Positions 1 to 9,644 of a stretch of 64,000 nucleotides of DNA are shown here, in pieces (within the stretch, counting starts at the first letter, position 1; each line of letters starts with the position of its first letter). The notes beneath the pieces were generated by a model. That model saw only the letters and a list, made by a program, of their open reading frames with translations, searched no databases and was not told the origin of the DNA. A program made the position numbers and the translations under genes. This DNA is from Lachnospiraceae bacterium (GTDB lineage: Bacteria; Bacillota; Clostridia; Lachnospirales; Lachnospiraceae): positions 299,482 through 363,481 of the forward strand of contig CAJTIU010000002.1 in NCBI GenBank assembly GCA_910576335.1. The letters are read 5' to 3'.

Positions 1-217
1 GTTTTTCCTTCCATCACCTTCACATATCTGCAGGCGGCCCGAACCGGACCGCCTGTCACAGCCTTTCTAGTAGTTCTTTCATGGAACACTATAAACCATT
101 CGCTACCATCTGTCAATCTTTTTTTCATATTCCTGCGCCGTGAACAGTAACATTCACAAATCCATCCAAAATTCGCTCCGCGAATGGGATTTGCTCACTC
201 CCGAATCACTTTCTTAC

Positions 218-242
218 GGTCTGTGCAATGAATGCACAGACC
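218..242. terminator. Hairpin downstream of the telA-like gene
   Basis: A perfect 9-bp stem (218-226 with 234-242, loop AATGAAT) lies just past the telA-like stop codon. A second stem, CAGGCGG at 31-37 with CCGCCTG at 49-55, lies further out. Neither has a clear U-run on the minus strand, so termination is a guess from position. Nothing else recognisable is present in 1-256 except a CCGTGAACAGTAAC motif (about 140-153) that resembles the dispersed mini-repeats described elsewhere in this window. Confidence 0.4.
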
Positions 243-256
243 TGTATGAGCAGAAA

Positions 257-1387
257 CTAACTAACGGCCAGAAGTTTTCCTTTCAGTTCCCTCTCAAGGC
301 GCAGCATCTCTTTTTCTGCCTCTGCACGCTTCCTTCTTCCCTCAGCCTGGATCTGCATCACCTCATCAAAGGTAGAAATCAAGGCCTCATTGGTAGCCTT
401 CAGTGTCTCAATCTCTATGATTCCTCTCTCTGATTCCTTCGCAGTCTCAATGGTTGCGATCTTCAGCCTTTCTGCATTCTTTCTCAGAAGCTCATTGGTC
501 ATATCTGTAACTTCCCGCTGTGCCGCAGCTGCCTGAGAGGAATGCTCCACTCCCAGTGCCAGCACCATCTGGCTCTTCCACAGAGGCACCGTATTAACAA
601 GCGTGGACTGAATCTTTTCCGCCATAAGTGTGTCATTGCTCTGAATCAGACGGATCTGCGGCGCCGTCTGCATAGAGACGGTCTTCGTAAGCTCCAGATC
701 GTGGAGCTTCTTCTCAAACCGGCTGCACATAGAGTCAAGATCCCTTGCCGCCTGGGCGTCCTCAGCCAGACCGCTTCTTTCCGCCTTTGCGAGAAGTTCC
801 GGAAGCTCTCTTTGGCGCACATCTGAAAGCTTCTTCTTTCCCGCCAGAACATACATGGAAAGTTCTTTAAAATACGTCAGGTTCAGCTCATACATCTTGT
901 CCAGTATGGCAATATCCTTAAGAAGCTGCACCTGATGATTCTCAAGTACCCGGCAAATCTGCGCAATGTTTGTCTCTGCCTTTGCATACTTCGACTTCAT
1001 GGACTGAATCCTGTTGGAGGTCTTTTTAAACATCCCCAGGAATCCCTTTTCTTCCTCTTCATCAAAGTTCTTAAGCTCTTTCACCACATCAGACAGAAGA
1101 TCTCCGATCTCTCCCAAATCCTTTGTCTTTACATTTTCAAGAGCTGATTCCGAAAAGTCTGCCATTTTTTTCTGTGTCCCGGCGCCGAACTGTAGAATTG
1201 CTGTTGAATCCGTAAGATCAATCTTCGTTGCAAACGCATCTACAGCCCGTCTCTCTTCCGCTGACAGAATATCATCGTTAAAAATCTCGTTCTGCTTTTC
1301 CTCAACAGCCGGTAACTGTTCCTCCTCCTTAAAGGGCTCTAATGTCAGTTCTGGCACTGCCGAAAAATTCTCAAATTCATTGTTCAT
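257..1387 (-). CDS. TelA-family toxic anion resistance protein
   Basis: Protein of 376 residues matching the TelA/YaaN family (PF05816) in length and in its all-alpha, charged, coiled-coil-rich composition. The family is linked to tellurite, bacteriocin and envelope-stress tolerance, but its molecular activity is not established. I chose the ATG at 1387 because AAAGGAGAG lies just upstream and the codon overlaps the XpaC stop as ATGA, which suggests translational coupling. The reading frame runs 29 codons further upstream, but that part lies inside the XpaC gene. Pairing with XpaC follows the xpaC-yaaN neighbourhood known in Bacillus. The family assignment is fairly secure; the cellular role is not. 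Confidence 0.85.
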   Translation of the reverse strand: MNNEFENFSAVPELTLEPFKEEEQLPAVEEKQNEIFNDDILSAEERRAVDAFATKIDLTDSTAILQFGAGTQKKMADFSESALENVKTKDLGEIGDLLSDVVKELKNFDEEEEKGFLGMFKKTSNRIQSMKSKYAKAETNIAQICRVLENHQVQLLKDIAILDKMYELNLTYFKELSMYVLAGKKKLSDVRQRELPELLAKAERSGLAEDAQAARDLDSMCSRFEKKLHDLELTKTVSMQTAPQIRLIQSNDTLMAEKIQSTLVNTVPLWKSQMVLALGVEHSSQAAAAQREVTDMTNELLRKNAERLKIATIETAKESERGIIEIETLKATNEALISTFDEVMQIQAEGRRKRAEAEKEMLRLERELKGKLLAVS

Positions 1388-2610
1388 AATCTCTCCTTTC
1401 TTAATCCGTCCTCTGTAAGTCCTTCCTGCGCAAGCATAGTCCGAAGCACGGAAATGTCCGAGGATACATCCCACGCCGTATCCTGGAACAAACTGTCCAG
1501 AAGCTTCTCAAACGCCGTGTTCAGTGTATCCAGTGTCTTTTCAATCTCCTCCTTGGAGGAGCGTATGTTTGCGCCGTCAACCGGCTGGGCGTCAAGTTCC
1601 TGATACGCCTCTAACAGCTTAATGGTTGTAGGAAGATAGTAATCCATCATCCGGCGGATATCGTCCACAGCCTCTGGATTCTGCTCCACACGGTCAAAAA
1701 TGCGGTCAATGACTGTCTCCATACGGGAGATTTTTGCGGAAATCTCTGCCCCTGGAATCGCATCGTTGCATGCCCGGATTTTCTCCACATAAGCATCTCC
1801 CGCCTCAATCACTTTTCTGACCTGCGGGGAAAGCCTGCCGTTTTCCTCCTGCTGTCTTAAGTTTTTCTGTTCTTTTTCGAGTATGGCGGCTTTTTTGTCT
1901 TCTTCGCTCCTCTTCCTGTCCTCTTCAAGCTTCAGATACTGTCCGTACATGTTATGACTTACAATAAGACAGGTTCTCTGTCCGTCCAGATGTCCCTGCC
2001 TAAACCACCCCTTCTGGAGCATCTGCTCCAGATCCTTTAATACATACTTCGGGTTCTTATTAATTCCGTCTGCAAGCTCCCTGACATTGCAGTATTCTCT
2101 TTGTCCAAGAATTCTGATATAGGACCGGAACCGCCTCACACGTCCTTTCAGAACACTCCCCCAACGCCCCAGGACAGCACCGCCTGTCCCAAGAACCAGA
2201 AAGACCGCCATGGCAATAATATAGCCTGTATTGTGAATCTCATTTATCCATGCTCCCAGGGCAAAGCCCACAAAAAGGAGGAGGAACACTCCTCCCATTA
2301 CTCCTCCGGTAATCGCAAGTGCCGTTCCTCCTGCATTTACAGATGTGACTCCCCGGTAAAGCTCTGCCGGCTTTGGCTGCACATAAGCTTCGGACTTTGT
2401 CTCTCTGCAGTGTGGATTCATCGGTCTGCGGGCTGCACTCCCTGCATTCCTTATGGTTTTCGTAATCCCTTCCACGGCACTGTTGACCGTATCTGTCACT
2501 CTCTGATTCAGTCTGTTAAAATCCTGTGCGTCAATGGCATCCTGGACATTCTTTCGAATCTCCTCGCCAAAGCTTTCCCAATCTCGATTCATCATCTTCT
2601 GCTCATCCAT
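1384..2610 (-). CDS. XpaC-like 5-bromo-4-chloroindolyl phosphate hydrolysis family protein
   Basis: Protein of 408 residues assigned to the XpaC family (PF10112). It has a soluble N-terminal stretch, then two membrane segments around residues 100-150 separated by a short charged turn. A cytoplasmic part follows with a winged-helix-like region (about 180-230) and a long K/E/R-rich coiled coil (about 230-270). The historical name reflects a phosphatase screen; no catalytic motif is apparent and the real function is unknown. It starts only 4 bp after the pyk stop and overlaps the TelA-like gene by 4 bp, so it is the middle gene of a tight operon. A second possible start lies at Met6 or Met7. Confidence 0.8.
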   Translation of the reverse strand: MDEQKMMNRDWESFGEEIRKNVQDAIDAQDFNRLNQRVTDTVNSAVEGITKTIRNAGSAARRPMNPHCRETKSEAYVQPKPAELYRGVTSVNAGGTALAITGGVMGGVFLLLFVGFALGAWINEIHNTGYIIAMAVFLVLGTGGAVLGRWGSVLKGRVRRFRSYIRILGQREYCNVRELADGINKNPKYVLKDLEQMLQKGWFRQGHLDGQRTCLIVSHNMYGQYLKLEEDRKRSEEDKKAAILEKEQKNLRQQEENGRLSPQVRKVIEAGDAYVEKIRACNDAIPGAEISAKISRMETVIDRIFDRVEQNPEAVDDIRRMMDYYLPTTIKLLEAYQELDAQPVDGANIRSSKEEIEKTLDTLNTAFEKLLDSLFQDTAWDVSSDISVLRTMLAQEGLTEDGLRKERL

Positions 2611-2614
2611 CCTG

Positions 2615-4051
2615 TTATTCTACTACTGTAATCTTCATCATATTGCTGACGCCTGTCTTGTATCCGCCTATTGTAGGGGAAGGAATTCCCGCTGTCAGCA
2701 CTACTACATCTCCGGTCTCTGCAAGCTGCTTGGCACAGACCAAATCCAGCGCACTGTTACAGATCTCGTCTGTTGAGCCTGCTTCGATTGACTTCAGCGG
2801 CCTTACGCCCCAGTAGATCTGCATTCTCCTAAGCGTCGCCTCGCTCGGGGACATCCCAATAATCTCCGTCTTTGGTTTAAACTTTGATACGACTCTCGCT
2901 GTTGCCCCGGATACAGTCGGAGTGATAATGCATTTTGCCTGGAGATTCTCCGCTGTAGTCACGGTTGCATGGGCAAGGGCGCTTGATGCACTCTTTAAAT
3001 GATGCTCCTCAGCCTTCTGAAGCATAGTCTTATAATCCAGGTGCTCTTCTGTATTTTCTACGATATGCACCATCATACGGAGTGCCTCTACCGGATACTT
3101 GCCGGCCGCTGTCTCTCCCGAGAGCATAACCGCATCCGTCCCGTCATAGACAGCATTCGCCACATCCGTAACCTCAGCCCTTGTAGGACGGGGATTGCGC
3201 ATCATAGAATCCAGCATCTGGGTCGCTGTAATAACTGGTTTATAATTATCATTGCATTTTTGTATCATCATCTTCTGGAGATATGGAACCTCCTCTGCCG
3301 GGATCTCCACGCCAAGGTCTCCTCTTGCCACCATGACCCCGTCCGCACAGCGGATAATCTCGTCAATATTCTTAATCCCTTCTCCATTCTCAATCTTGGC
3401 AATAATCGGTATGTACGGCGCATCGCAGGATTTCAGGAAGGAACGGATCTCCAGAATACACTCTGCATTCCGGACAAAAGATGCTGCAATAAAATCAATC
3501 TTCTGCTCAACGCCAAACCGGATATCCTCCCTGTCCTTATCTGTAATCGCCGGAAGCCTTACCGGAACATCCGGAACGTTCACACCCTTTCTCTCTCCCA
3601 GCTCACCGCCATTGATAACTCCGCAGATAATCTCCGGCCCCTTTTTATTCTTCACCTTTAACTCAATCAGACCATCATCAATCAGAATCCGGCTTCCGAT
3701 CTGCACATCCTCTACAAGACCCGGATAGGTAATAAAGACCTTGTTTTCATCACCTTCGATCTCCTCTGTCGTAAGAGTAAAGAGAGCGCCGTCCTCCAGA
3801 TGCACCTTCTTTCCTTCCTTTAAGACTCCGGTACGGATCTCCGGCCCTTTGGTATCCAGAAGGATTGCGACAGGCTTCTTCTCCTCGTCCCGGATCCTTT
3901 TTAACATGTCCATCCTTGCCTTCTGCTCTTCATGGGTGCCATGCGAAAAATTAAACCTGGCAATATCCATCCCGCCGCGCACAAGGCTTCTTAGTACCTC
4001 CTCGTTGTCAGAGTTCGGTCCCATCGTACAGATAATCTTCGTTTTTTTCAT
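2615..4051 (-). CDS. pyk: Pyruvate kinase
   Basis: Converts phosphoenolpyruvate and ADP to pyruvate and ATP in lower glycolysis, in the cytosol. The 478-residue length is that of the plain enzyme, without the extra C-terminal PEP-utiliser-like domain found in Bacillus. Visible motifs are RFNFSHG near residue 34, LLDTKGPEIRTG near 65, the catalytic-lysine segment AKIENGEG near 220, ARGDLGVE near 243, and the NPRPTRAE/SGETAAGKYP region. The Glu in KGPEIR is the type associated with K+-dependent enzymes, which is an inference here. It is preceded by the rhomboid-like gene (20 bp gap) and followed by xpaC (4 bp gap), an unusual mix of central metabolism and envelope genes. Confidence 0.97.
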   Translation of the reverse strand: MKKTKIICTMGPNSDNEEVLRSLVRGGMDIARFNFSHGTHEEQKARMDMLKRIRDEEKKPVAILLDTKGPEIRTGVLKEGKKVHLEDGALFTLTTEEIEGDENKVFITYPGLVEDVQIGSRILIDDGLIELKVKNKKGPEIICGVINGGELGERKGVNVPDVPVRLPAITDKDREDIRFGVEQKIDFIAASFVRNAECILEIRSFLKSCDAPYIPIIAKIENGEGIKNIDEIIRCADGVMVARGDLGVEIPAEEVPYLQKMMIQKCNDNYKPVITATQMLDSMMRNPRPTRAEVTDVANAVYDGTDAVMLSGETAAGKYPVEALRMMVHIVENTEEHLDYKTMLQKAEEHHLKSASSALAHATVTTAENLQAKCIITPTVSGATARVVSKFKPKTEIIGMSPSEATLRRMQIYWGVRPLKSIEAGSTDEICNSALDLVCAKQLAETGDVVVLTAGIPSPTIGGYKTGVSNMMKITVVE

Positions 4052-4071
4052 CTCGTCTGTTCCTTTCTAAT

Positions 4072-4938
4072 TTATTTAACATGAGTGTGTGTAAACAGGT
4101 GCTCCTGGCAATACTCATAATTTCCATTGCACTTTGAGCAATACCTGAATTCCAGACTGGGATCATCCAGGTCTGTCCGGCCACATACTGCACATTTATG
4201 CGATGCACCGCCGCCATAGTTCACAGGCTTAGATGCCTTGCGGATATTCTTTTTAAATTCCCTCTTTCTCTTTACCTGTCCCGGGCTGTAGGGACGCAGA
4301 TTCCTTGACCCCAGGAAAAAGATCAGGAAGTTAAGCAGGGACACAAATGCCGCCGCCGCATTCGCCTTATACATAATCCCGAACATGCCGCCGCCATAGG
4401 CCGGTAAAAACGCCTGCAGAATCCCGTAGGCAAAATAAAGTCCGTCAAGAAGGGCAAGCCACTTTACCTTAACCGGAAGAATCAGAAACAGCAGGAATTC
4501 CATATTCGGATACAGGGCTGCAAACGCAAAAAACAGGGACATATTCAAGTACCACACACTCATGGGTAGTGAAATTTCTGTCACAATATAAACAAGAAGC
4601 GCCGCAAGAATATGGAAAAACACGCCCGAGAAAAAATACACATTAAACCGGAATGTTCCCCATGCCCGCTCAAGCTCCATCCCAATCATATAATACAGAT
4701 GCAGTGCAAACAGGATAAAAATCAAACTGTCGGATGGCGCTTCTATTATAAAGGTAACAAGTCTCCACACCTGCCCCTTGAAAACAGCCCCCATATCAAG
4801 GCACAGATACCTGCTATAAAACTCGGGATTGAACAAATCAAGTACAAAGCCAATCCCATAAAGAATAATAATATAGTACATCAGATTCGGTATGGCATAT
4901 CTGCCAAATTTCCGTTCCAGCTTATCTAACCAATTCAT
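4072..4938 (-). CDS. Rhomboid-like membrane protein with C-terminal zinc ribbon
   Basis: About 288 residues with roughly six hydrophobic segments arranged like a rhomboid or derlin fold, a long basic linker, and a C-terminal zinc-ribbon-like motif (CAVCG then YCSKC, followed by His). The GxSG serine motif and the partner histidine pattern of active rhomboids are not visible, so a pseudoprotease or scaffold is likelier than a protease. The ATG at 4938 is preferred over those at 4944 and 4986: AGGGAG sits 7 nt before it, against 1 nt for 4944. A TTGACA-N17-TAAAAT promoter lies upstream, so this is probably the first gene of the rhomboid-pyk-xpaC-telA operon. Confidence 0.7.
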   Translation of the reverse strand: MNWLDKLERKFGRYAIPNLMYYIIILYGIGFVLDLFNPEFYSRYLCLDMGAVFKGQVWRLVTFIIEAPSDSLIFILFALHLYYMIGMELERAWGTFRFNVYFFSGVFFHILAALLVYIVTEISLPMSVWYLNMSLFFAFAALYPNMEFLLFLILPVKVKWLALLDGLYFAYGILQAFLPAYGGGMFGIMYKANAAAAFVSLLNFLIFFLGSRNLRPYSPGQVKRKREFKKNIRKASKPVNYGGGASHKCAVCGRTDLDDPSLEFRYCSKCNGNYEYCQEHLFTHTHVK

Positions 4939-5002
4939 ACGCATACTCCCTGTTCTCTTTTTGCTGCAGTTATTTTGCAGCCTCATTTTTGTTGCTCCAT
5001 TA

Positions 5003-5031
5003 ATTTTACCTTTTCAAGTATTATTTGTCAA
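5003..5031 (-). promoter_or_regulatory. SigmaA-type promoter for the rhomboid-pyk operon
   Basis: On the minus strand TTGACA (5026-5031), a 17-nt spacer and TAAAAT (5003-5008) give a near-consensus housekeeping promoter. It would start transcription near 4996, about 58 nt before the chosen start codon at 4938. Confidence 0.75.
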
Positions 5032-5093
5032 TTCTGCCGTAAAAGATTGCATACTTTTTACGCAGATTTAATATTTTGGCAATAATTTGAGAA

Positions 5094-5122
5094 TTGTATT
5101 TTTGCATTATTTGTCGTATAAT
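5094..5122 (+). promoter_or_regulatory. SigmaA-type promoter for the activase-like gene and its leader
   Basis: TTGTAT (5094-5099), a 17-nt spacer and a perfect TATAAT (5117-5122) predict a start near 5129, about 12 nt before the structured leader. It is divergent from the rhomboid promoter, with about 60 bp between the two -35 boxes. Confidence 0.75.
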
Positions 5123-5140
5123 GTAACAGTTCAATATTTA

Positions 5141-5329
5141 TGATACAAGCGTAAAAAAGTCATGCGTTTCATGCTTGCATGAAAAAGCATGACTCCCCGA
5201 CGCGTAAAACACCGGGAAGTAGCCATTTTTCGTAGAAAAATGAGCGGATTCGAGGTGTTTTAGGATTGTGAGAGTGCGTAAGCATGGAACAATCCGTGTA
5301 TCAGAAGCGTCAAAATACCTTTTGATGCT
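5141..5329 (+). ncRNA. Multi-helix structured leader or small RNA, family not recognised
   Basis: The leader folds by inspection into a closed multibranch structure. An outer stem TGATACA (5141-5147) pairs with TGTATCA (5297-5303). It encloses three arms: GTCATGC/GCATGAC (5159-5165 with 5187-5193) with inner TTTCATGC/GCATGAAA; AAAACACC/GGTGTTTT (5206-5213 with 5254-5261) with inner CATTTTTC/GAAAAATG; and GGATTGT/ACAATCC (5263-5269 with 5289-5295). A fifth hairpin, AGCGTCAAAA/TTTTGATGCT with one G-T pair (5306-5315 with 5320-5329), follows. No U-run follows, and the RBS AAGGAG is at 5353-5358. It could be a cis-regulatory leader, a separate RNA or a dispersed element; I cannot match it to a named riboswitch class. 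Confidence 0.6.
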
Positions 5330-5368
5330 TACATCATATTTGTAATAACAAAAAGGAGTACATATATT

Positions 5369-8300
5369 ATGAGCAGGAAAGAGCTATATACTCTTGGAAT
5401 TGATATTGGTTCCACGACAGTGAAGATTGCTTTACTGGATTCCGGCAATGAAGTGGTATTTTCCGATTATGAGAGACATTTTGCAAATATTCAGGAGACC
5501 CTGTCAGACCTTTTAGGACGCGCGATTTATAAACTTGGAACTGTGACTGCATCTCCTGTTATTACCGGTTCCGGAGGCCTTACACTTGCCAGGCATCTTG
5601 GAGTCCCCTTTGTACAGGAAGTAATTGCAGTATCCACAGCACTTCAGGACTATGCCCCCCAGACAGATGTTGCCATTGAACTGGGAGGCGAGGATACCAA
5701 GATAATCTACTTTGAGGGCGGGAATGTGGAGCAGCGCATGAACGGCGTATGCGCCGGAGGCACCGGCTCCTTTATTGACCAGATGGCATCCCTCCTCCAG
5801 ACGGATGCTTCCGGACTGAATGATTATGCAAAAAAATATAAAGCCATGTACCCGATTGCAGCAAGATGCGGCGTATTTGCAAAGACCGATATCCAGCCCC
5901 TGATTAATGAGGGGGCTGCCAAAGAAGATCTGGCAGCTTCCATCTTCCAGGCCGTGGTAAATCAGACTATCAGCGGTCTTGCCTGTGGAAAGCCCATCCG
6001 GGGACACGTTGCCTTCCTCGGCGGTCCCCTCCATTTCTTATCTGAGCTAAAGGAGGCCTTTGTCCGTACCCTGAAGCTGGATGACGAGCATACCATCGCC
6101 CCGAACCATTCCCATCTGTTTGCCGCCATCGGCTCTGCATTGAATTCAAAAAAGGATCTGCGTGTTCCTCTCCAGGAAATGCAGAACCGTCTTGACCGGA
6201 AGATCAAGATGGACTTTGAGGTAGACCGCATGGAACCACTCTTTGCCACAGAGGAGGATTACCATTCCTTTAAAAACCGTCATGCAAAGCACCAGGTTCC
6301 TTTTAAGGATCTTGCGTCTTATAAAGGAAAGGCTTTTCTTGGAATTGATGCAGGCTCCACTACCACAAAGGCTGCGCTTGTAGGCGGGGACGGAACGCTT
6401 CTATATTCCTTTTATCAGAATAATGAAGGGGATCCTCTTGGTACTACCATCCGTGCCATCAAAGATATTTACAGTCAGCTTCCGGAAGAGGTCGAGATCG
6501 TACACTCCTGTTCCACCGGCTACGGCGAGGCTCTGATTCAGGCGGCTCTTCTTCTTGATGAAGGGGAAGTGGAGACGGTATCACATTATTATGCGGCCTC
6601 TTTCTTTGAGCCTGATGTAGACTGCATCCTGGACATTGGAGGGCAGGATATGAAGTGCATTAAGATTAAAAATCAGACGGTAGACAGCGTCCAGCTCAAT
6701 GAGGCCTGCTCCTCGGGCTGCGGCTCTTTTATTGAAACCTTTGCCAAATCGCTGAATTATTCGGTAGAGGATTTTGCCCATGAGGCAATCTTTGCAAGCC
6801 ATCCGATTGACCTGGGCACACGCTGTACCGTTTTCATGAACTCCAAGGTAAAGCAGGCACAAAAAGAGGGGGCCGCAGTTGCAGATATTTCTGCAGGCCT
6901 TGCCTATTCTGTCATAAAAAATGCCTTATTTAAAGTGATCAAAGTGTCGGATGCCTCCGAGCTTGGAAGCCACATTGTGGTGCAGGGCGGTACTTTTTAT
7001 AATGACGCCGTCCTGCGAAGCTTTGAAAAAATTGCCGGCTGCCAGGTGATCCGTCCGGATATTGCAGGAATCATGGGAGCCTTCGGAGCAGCCCTGATTG
7101 CCCGGGAACGTTATCAGGAATGTGAAGGCTCTACCATGCTTTCTATTGAAGATATTGAATCCCTGCAGTATTCCGCCACCATGACCAAGTGCCGGGGATG
7201 TACAAACAACTGCCGGCTGACCATCAATCATTTCAGCGGAGGCAGAAAGTTTATTACCGGGAACCGCTGCGAGCGAGGCCTTGGAAAGGAAAAATCAGAA
7301 AATCATCTGCCTAATTTGTTTGAATATAAGCTGAAACGCTATTTTGACTATACGCCCCTTAGGGAGGAGGAGGCAAAACGGGGAACGATCGGTATTCCCC
7401 GCGTACTGAATATGTATGAGAACTATCCGTTCTGGTTTACCTTCTTCCATACCCTGGGCTTTCGTGTAGTTCTTTCTCCTGCATCCACGAGAAAGATCTA
7501 TGAGCTTGGTATTGACAGCATTCCCAGTGAATCCGAGTGTTATCCGGCAAAGCTCGCCCATGGACATGTGCAGTGGCTCATAAATAAAGGAATCCAGCAT
7601 ATCTTTTACCCAAGTATTCCTTATGAGAGAAATGAGTTTGCGGATGCCAGCAACCACTACAACTGCCCCATTGTAACCTCCTATCCGGAGAATATTAAAA
7701 ATAATATTGATACAATCGTGCACGGAGAGGTAGATTTTATTCACCCGTTCCTCTCCTTGAAAAATGAGGAGACCATCTCCTCCCGGCTCATCCAGGAGCT
7801 TTCCGAAAAATTCTCCCTGTCTGCCGGCGAGATCCGGTCTGCGGTGCATGCCGCATGGACAGAGCTTGAAAGCTGCCGTGCAGATATGCGCCGTAAAGGC
7901 GAGGAGACCGTGGAATACCTGGACCGGACCGGAAACCGGGGGATTGTCCTTGCCGGCCGGCCCTATCATATTGACCCGGAAGTGAATCACGGCATCCCGG
8001 AGCTTGTAAACTCCTACAATATCGCCGTGCTGACGGAGGATTCCATTTCCCACCTCCATCCGGCAGAGCGCCCACTTAATGTTATGGACCAGTGGATGTA
8101 CCATTCGCGTCTGTATGCGGCGGCTAATTTTGTAAAGACAAAGGATAATCTGGACTTAATCCAGCTGAATTCCTTCGGCTGCGGGTTAGATGCCGTCACC
8201 ACCGACCAGGTGGCTGATATTCTGACCGGCTCTGACAAGATTTACACTTCTCTTAAAATAGATGAGGTAAATAATCTAGGCGCCGCAAGAATCCGTGTGC

Positions 8301-9625
8301 GTTCCCTCCTGGCTGCAATCCGCGTAAGGGAGCAGAGAAAAGAGCCCCGTGCCATCCATTCCTCTGCCATTACCAAGGTTGCCTTTACCCAGGAGATGCG
8401 AAAGGATTACACTATCCTTTGCCCACAGATGTCCCCGATTCATTTTGAGCTTCTGGAACCGGCATTTTCTGCGTCGGGCTACCGGATTAAGGTTCTCCCC
8501 AATGACAATAAGCGGGCGGTAGATGTGGGATTAAAATATGTAAATAATGATGCCTGCTACCCTTCTCTTATGGTAGTCGGGCAGATTATGGAAGCCATTC
8601 TTTCCGGCGAATACGATACCGACAAGATTGCAGTCATCATCAGCCAGACCGGAGGGGGCTGCCGTGCTTCCAACTACATAGGTTTCATCAGACGGGCGCT
8701 TAAAAAAGCCGGATATGAACACATTCCTGTCATATCCATTAACTTAAGCGGACTGGAGGGCAATCCGGGTTTTAAGCTTACGCCGCTTCTCCTGCTCAGA
8801 GGTATTTACGCTGTCATCCTCGGCGACATTTTTATGAAATGTGTGTACCGGCTGCGACCCTATGAGGCAGTACCCGGCTCTGTAAATGCCATGCATGAAA
8901 AATGGAAAAAGGTATGCCAGAAATTCCTGTCAGAAGGCTACCCGTCCAGACGCCGCTTCAAGAAGCTGTGCCGGGATATTATCGGAGATTTTGACCATAA
9001 TATAGAGCTTTTGGATATACAGAAACCCCGTGTCGGTGTTGTGGGGGAAATCCTTGTAAAATTCCTCCCGGCAGCCAACAACTATCTGGTAGAAACACTG
9101 GAAAGTGAAGGTGCAGAAGCAGTGGTTCCGGATCTTTTGGATTTTCTCTTTTACTGCTTCTATAATCAGAACTTTAAAGTAGAAAAGCTTGGCTTTAAGA
9201 AATCCAAGGCAGCCATGGCAAACCTTGGAATCCGGGCACTCGAATGGTTCCGGGCGCCTGCCTCCCAGGCCTTTCAGGAAAGCAGCCGCTTCGATGCCCC
9301 TGCAGATATCCGTCACCTTGGAAAGATGGCATCCGAGATTGTGTCTCTAGGAAATCAGACCGGAGAAGGCTGGTTTCTGACCGGCGAGATGCTGGAGCTG
9401 ATTCACAGCGGCGCGCCGAACATCGTATGTACCCAGCCCTTCGCCTGCCTGCCGAACCATGTAGTCGGCAAAGGGGTAATCAAAGAGCTTCGAAGACGTT
9501 ATCCGCACTCCAACATTGTTGCCATAGATTACGACCCGGGAGCAAGTGAAGTAAATCAGCTCAACAGACTGAAACTTATGCTCTCTACCGCAAATAAAAA
9601 CATGTTGGGGACGGGGCAATTTTAG
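5369..9625 (+). CDS. Giant acyl-CoA dehydratase activase/HgdB-like fusion protein
   Basis: Protein of 1418 residues. Two BadF/BcrA-type ASKHA ATPase domains are visible, with phosphate motifs GIDIGSTT near residue 10 and [10 protein letters not shown] near 324. Each has the activase cysteine pattern: [10 protein letters not shown] near 127 with ARCGVF near 165, and ACSSGCGSF with GTRCTVF in the second. A CxxCxxxC motif follows near 607, then a DUF2229 and 2-hydroxyacyl-CoA dehydratase-like region to about 1370. Related activases reduce dehydratases through a bridging [4Fe-4S] cluster with ATP hydrolysis. The substrate of this fused family is unknown and no separate dehydratase genes are adjacent. 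The last residues (MLGTGQF) are encoded by a palindromic repeat arm. Confidence 0.88.
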   Translation: MSRKELYTLGIDIGSTTVKIALLDSGNEVVFSDYERHFANIQETLSDLLGRAIYKLGTVTASPVITGSGGLTLARHLGVPFVQEVIAVSTALQDYAPQTDVAIELGGEDTKIIYFEGGNVEQRMNGVCAGGTGSFIDQMASLLQTDASGLNDYAKKYKAMYPIAARCGVFAKTDIQPLINEGAAKEDLAASIFQAVVNQTISGLACGKPIRGHVAFLGGPLHFLSELKEAFVRTLKLDDEHTIAPNHSHLFAAIGSALNSKKDLRVPLQEMQNRLDRKIKMDFEVDRMEPLFATEEDYHSFKNRHAKHQVPFKDLASYKGKAFLGIDAGSTTTKAALVGGDGTLLYSFYQNNEGDPLGTTIRAIKDIYSQLPEEVEIVHSCSTGYGEALIQAALLLDEGEVETVSHYYAASFFEPDVDCILDIGGQDMKCIKIKNQTVDSVQLNEACSSGCGSFIETFAKSLNYSVEDFAHEAIFASHPIDLGTRCTVFMNSKVKQAQKEGAAVADISAGLAYSVIKNALFKVIKVSDASELGSHIVVQGGTFYNDAVLRSFEKIAGCQVIRPDIAGIMGAFGAALIARERYQECEGSTMLSIEDIESLQYSATMTKCRGCTNNCRLTINHFSGGRKFITGNRCERGLGKEKSENHLPNLFEYKLKRYFDYTPLREEEAKRGTIGIPRVLNMYENYPFWFTFFHTLGFRVVLSPASTRKIYELGIDSIPSESECYPAKLAHGHVQWLINKGIQHIFYPSIPYERNEFADASNHYNCPIVTSYPENIKNNIDTIVHGEVDFIHPFLSLKNEETISSRLIQELSEKFSLSAGEIRSAVHAAWTELESCRADMRRKGEETVEYLDRTGNRGIVLAGRPYHIDPEVNHGIPELVNSYNIAVLTEDSISHLHPAERPLNVMDQWMYHSRLYAAANFVKTKDNLDLIQLNSFGCGLDAVTTDQVADILTGSDKIYTSLKIDEVNNLGAARIRVRSLLAAIRVREQRKEPRAIHSSAITKVAFTQEMRKDYTILCPQMSPIHFELLEPAFSASGYRIKVLPNDNKRAVDVGLKYVNNDACYPSLMVVGQIMEAILSGEYDTDKIAVIISQTGGGCRASNYIGFIRRALKKAGYEHIPVISINLSGLEGNPGFKLTPLLLLRGIYAVILGDIFMKCVYRLRPYEAVPGSVNAMHEKWKKVCQKFLSEGYPSRRRFKKLCRDIIGDFDHNIELLDIQKPRVGVVGEILVKFLPAANNYLVETLESEGAEAVVPDLLDFLFYCFYNQNFKVEKLGFKKSKAAMANLGIRALEWFRAPASQAFQESSRFDAPADIRHLGKMASEIVSLGNQTGEGWFLTGEMLELIHSGAPNIVCTQPFACLPNHVVGKGVIKELRRRYPHSNIVAIDYDPGASEVNQLNRLKLMLSTANKNMLGTGQF

Positions 9626-9642
9626 AATTGCCCCGTCCCCAA
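9605..9642. repeat. GGGGACGGGG-type palindrome, likely bidirectional terminator
   Basis: Perfect 17-bp arms (9605-9621 and 9626-9642) around a 4-nt loop form a hairpin between the convergent activase-like gene (stop at 9623-9625) and the GHKL kinase gene (stop at 9645). The left arm and loop lie inside the activase coding sequence. A short T-run follows on both strands. The arm begins TTGGGGACGGGG, close to the palindrome at 23887-23962, so this is probably one copy of a dispersed element family used as a terminator. Confidence 0.8.
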
Positions 9643-9644
9643 TT

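Noticed and set aside
7295-8104. 269-residue antisense ORF within the activase-like gene
   Set aside because: Shadow of a strongly supported coding sequence on the other strand; no promoter, RBS or domain.
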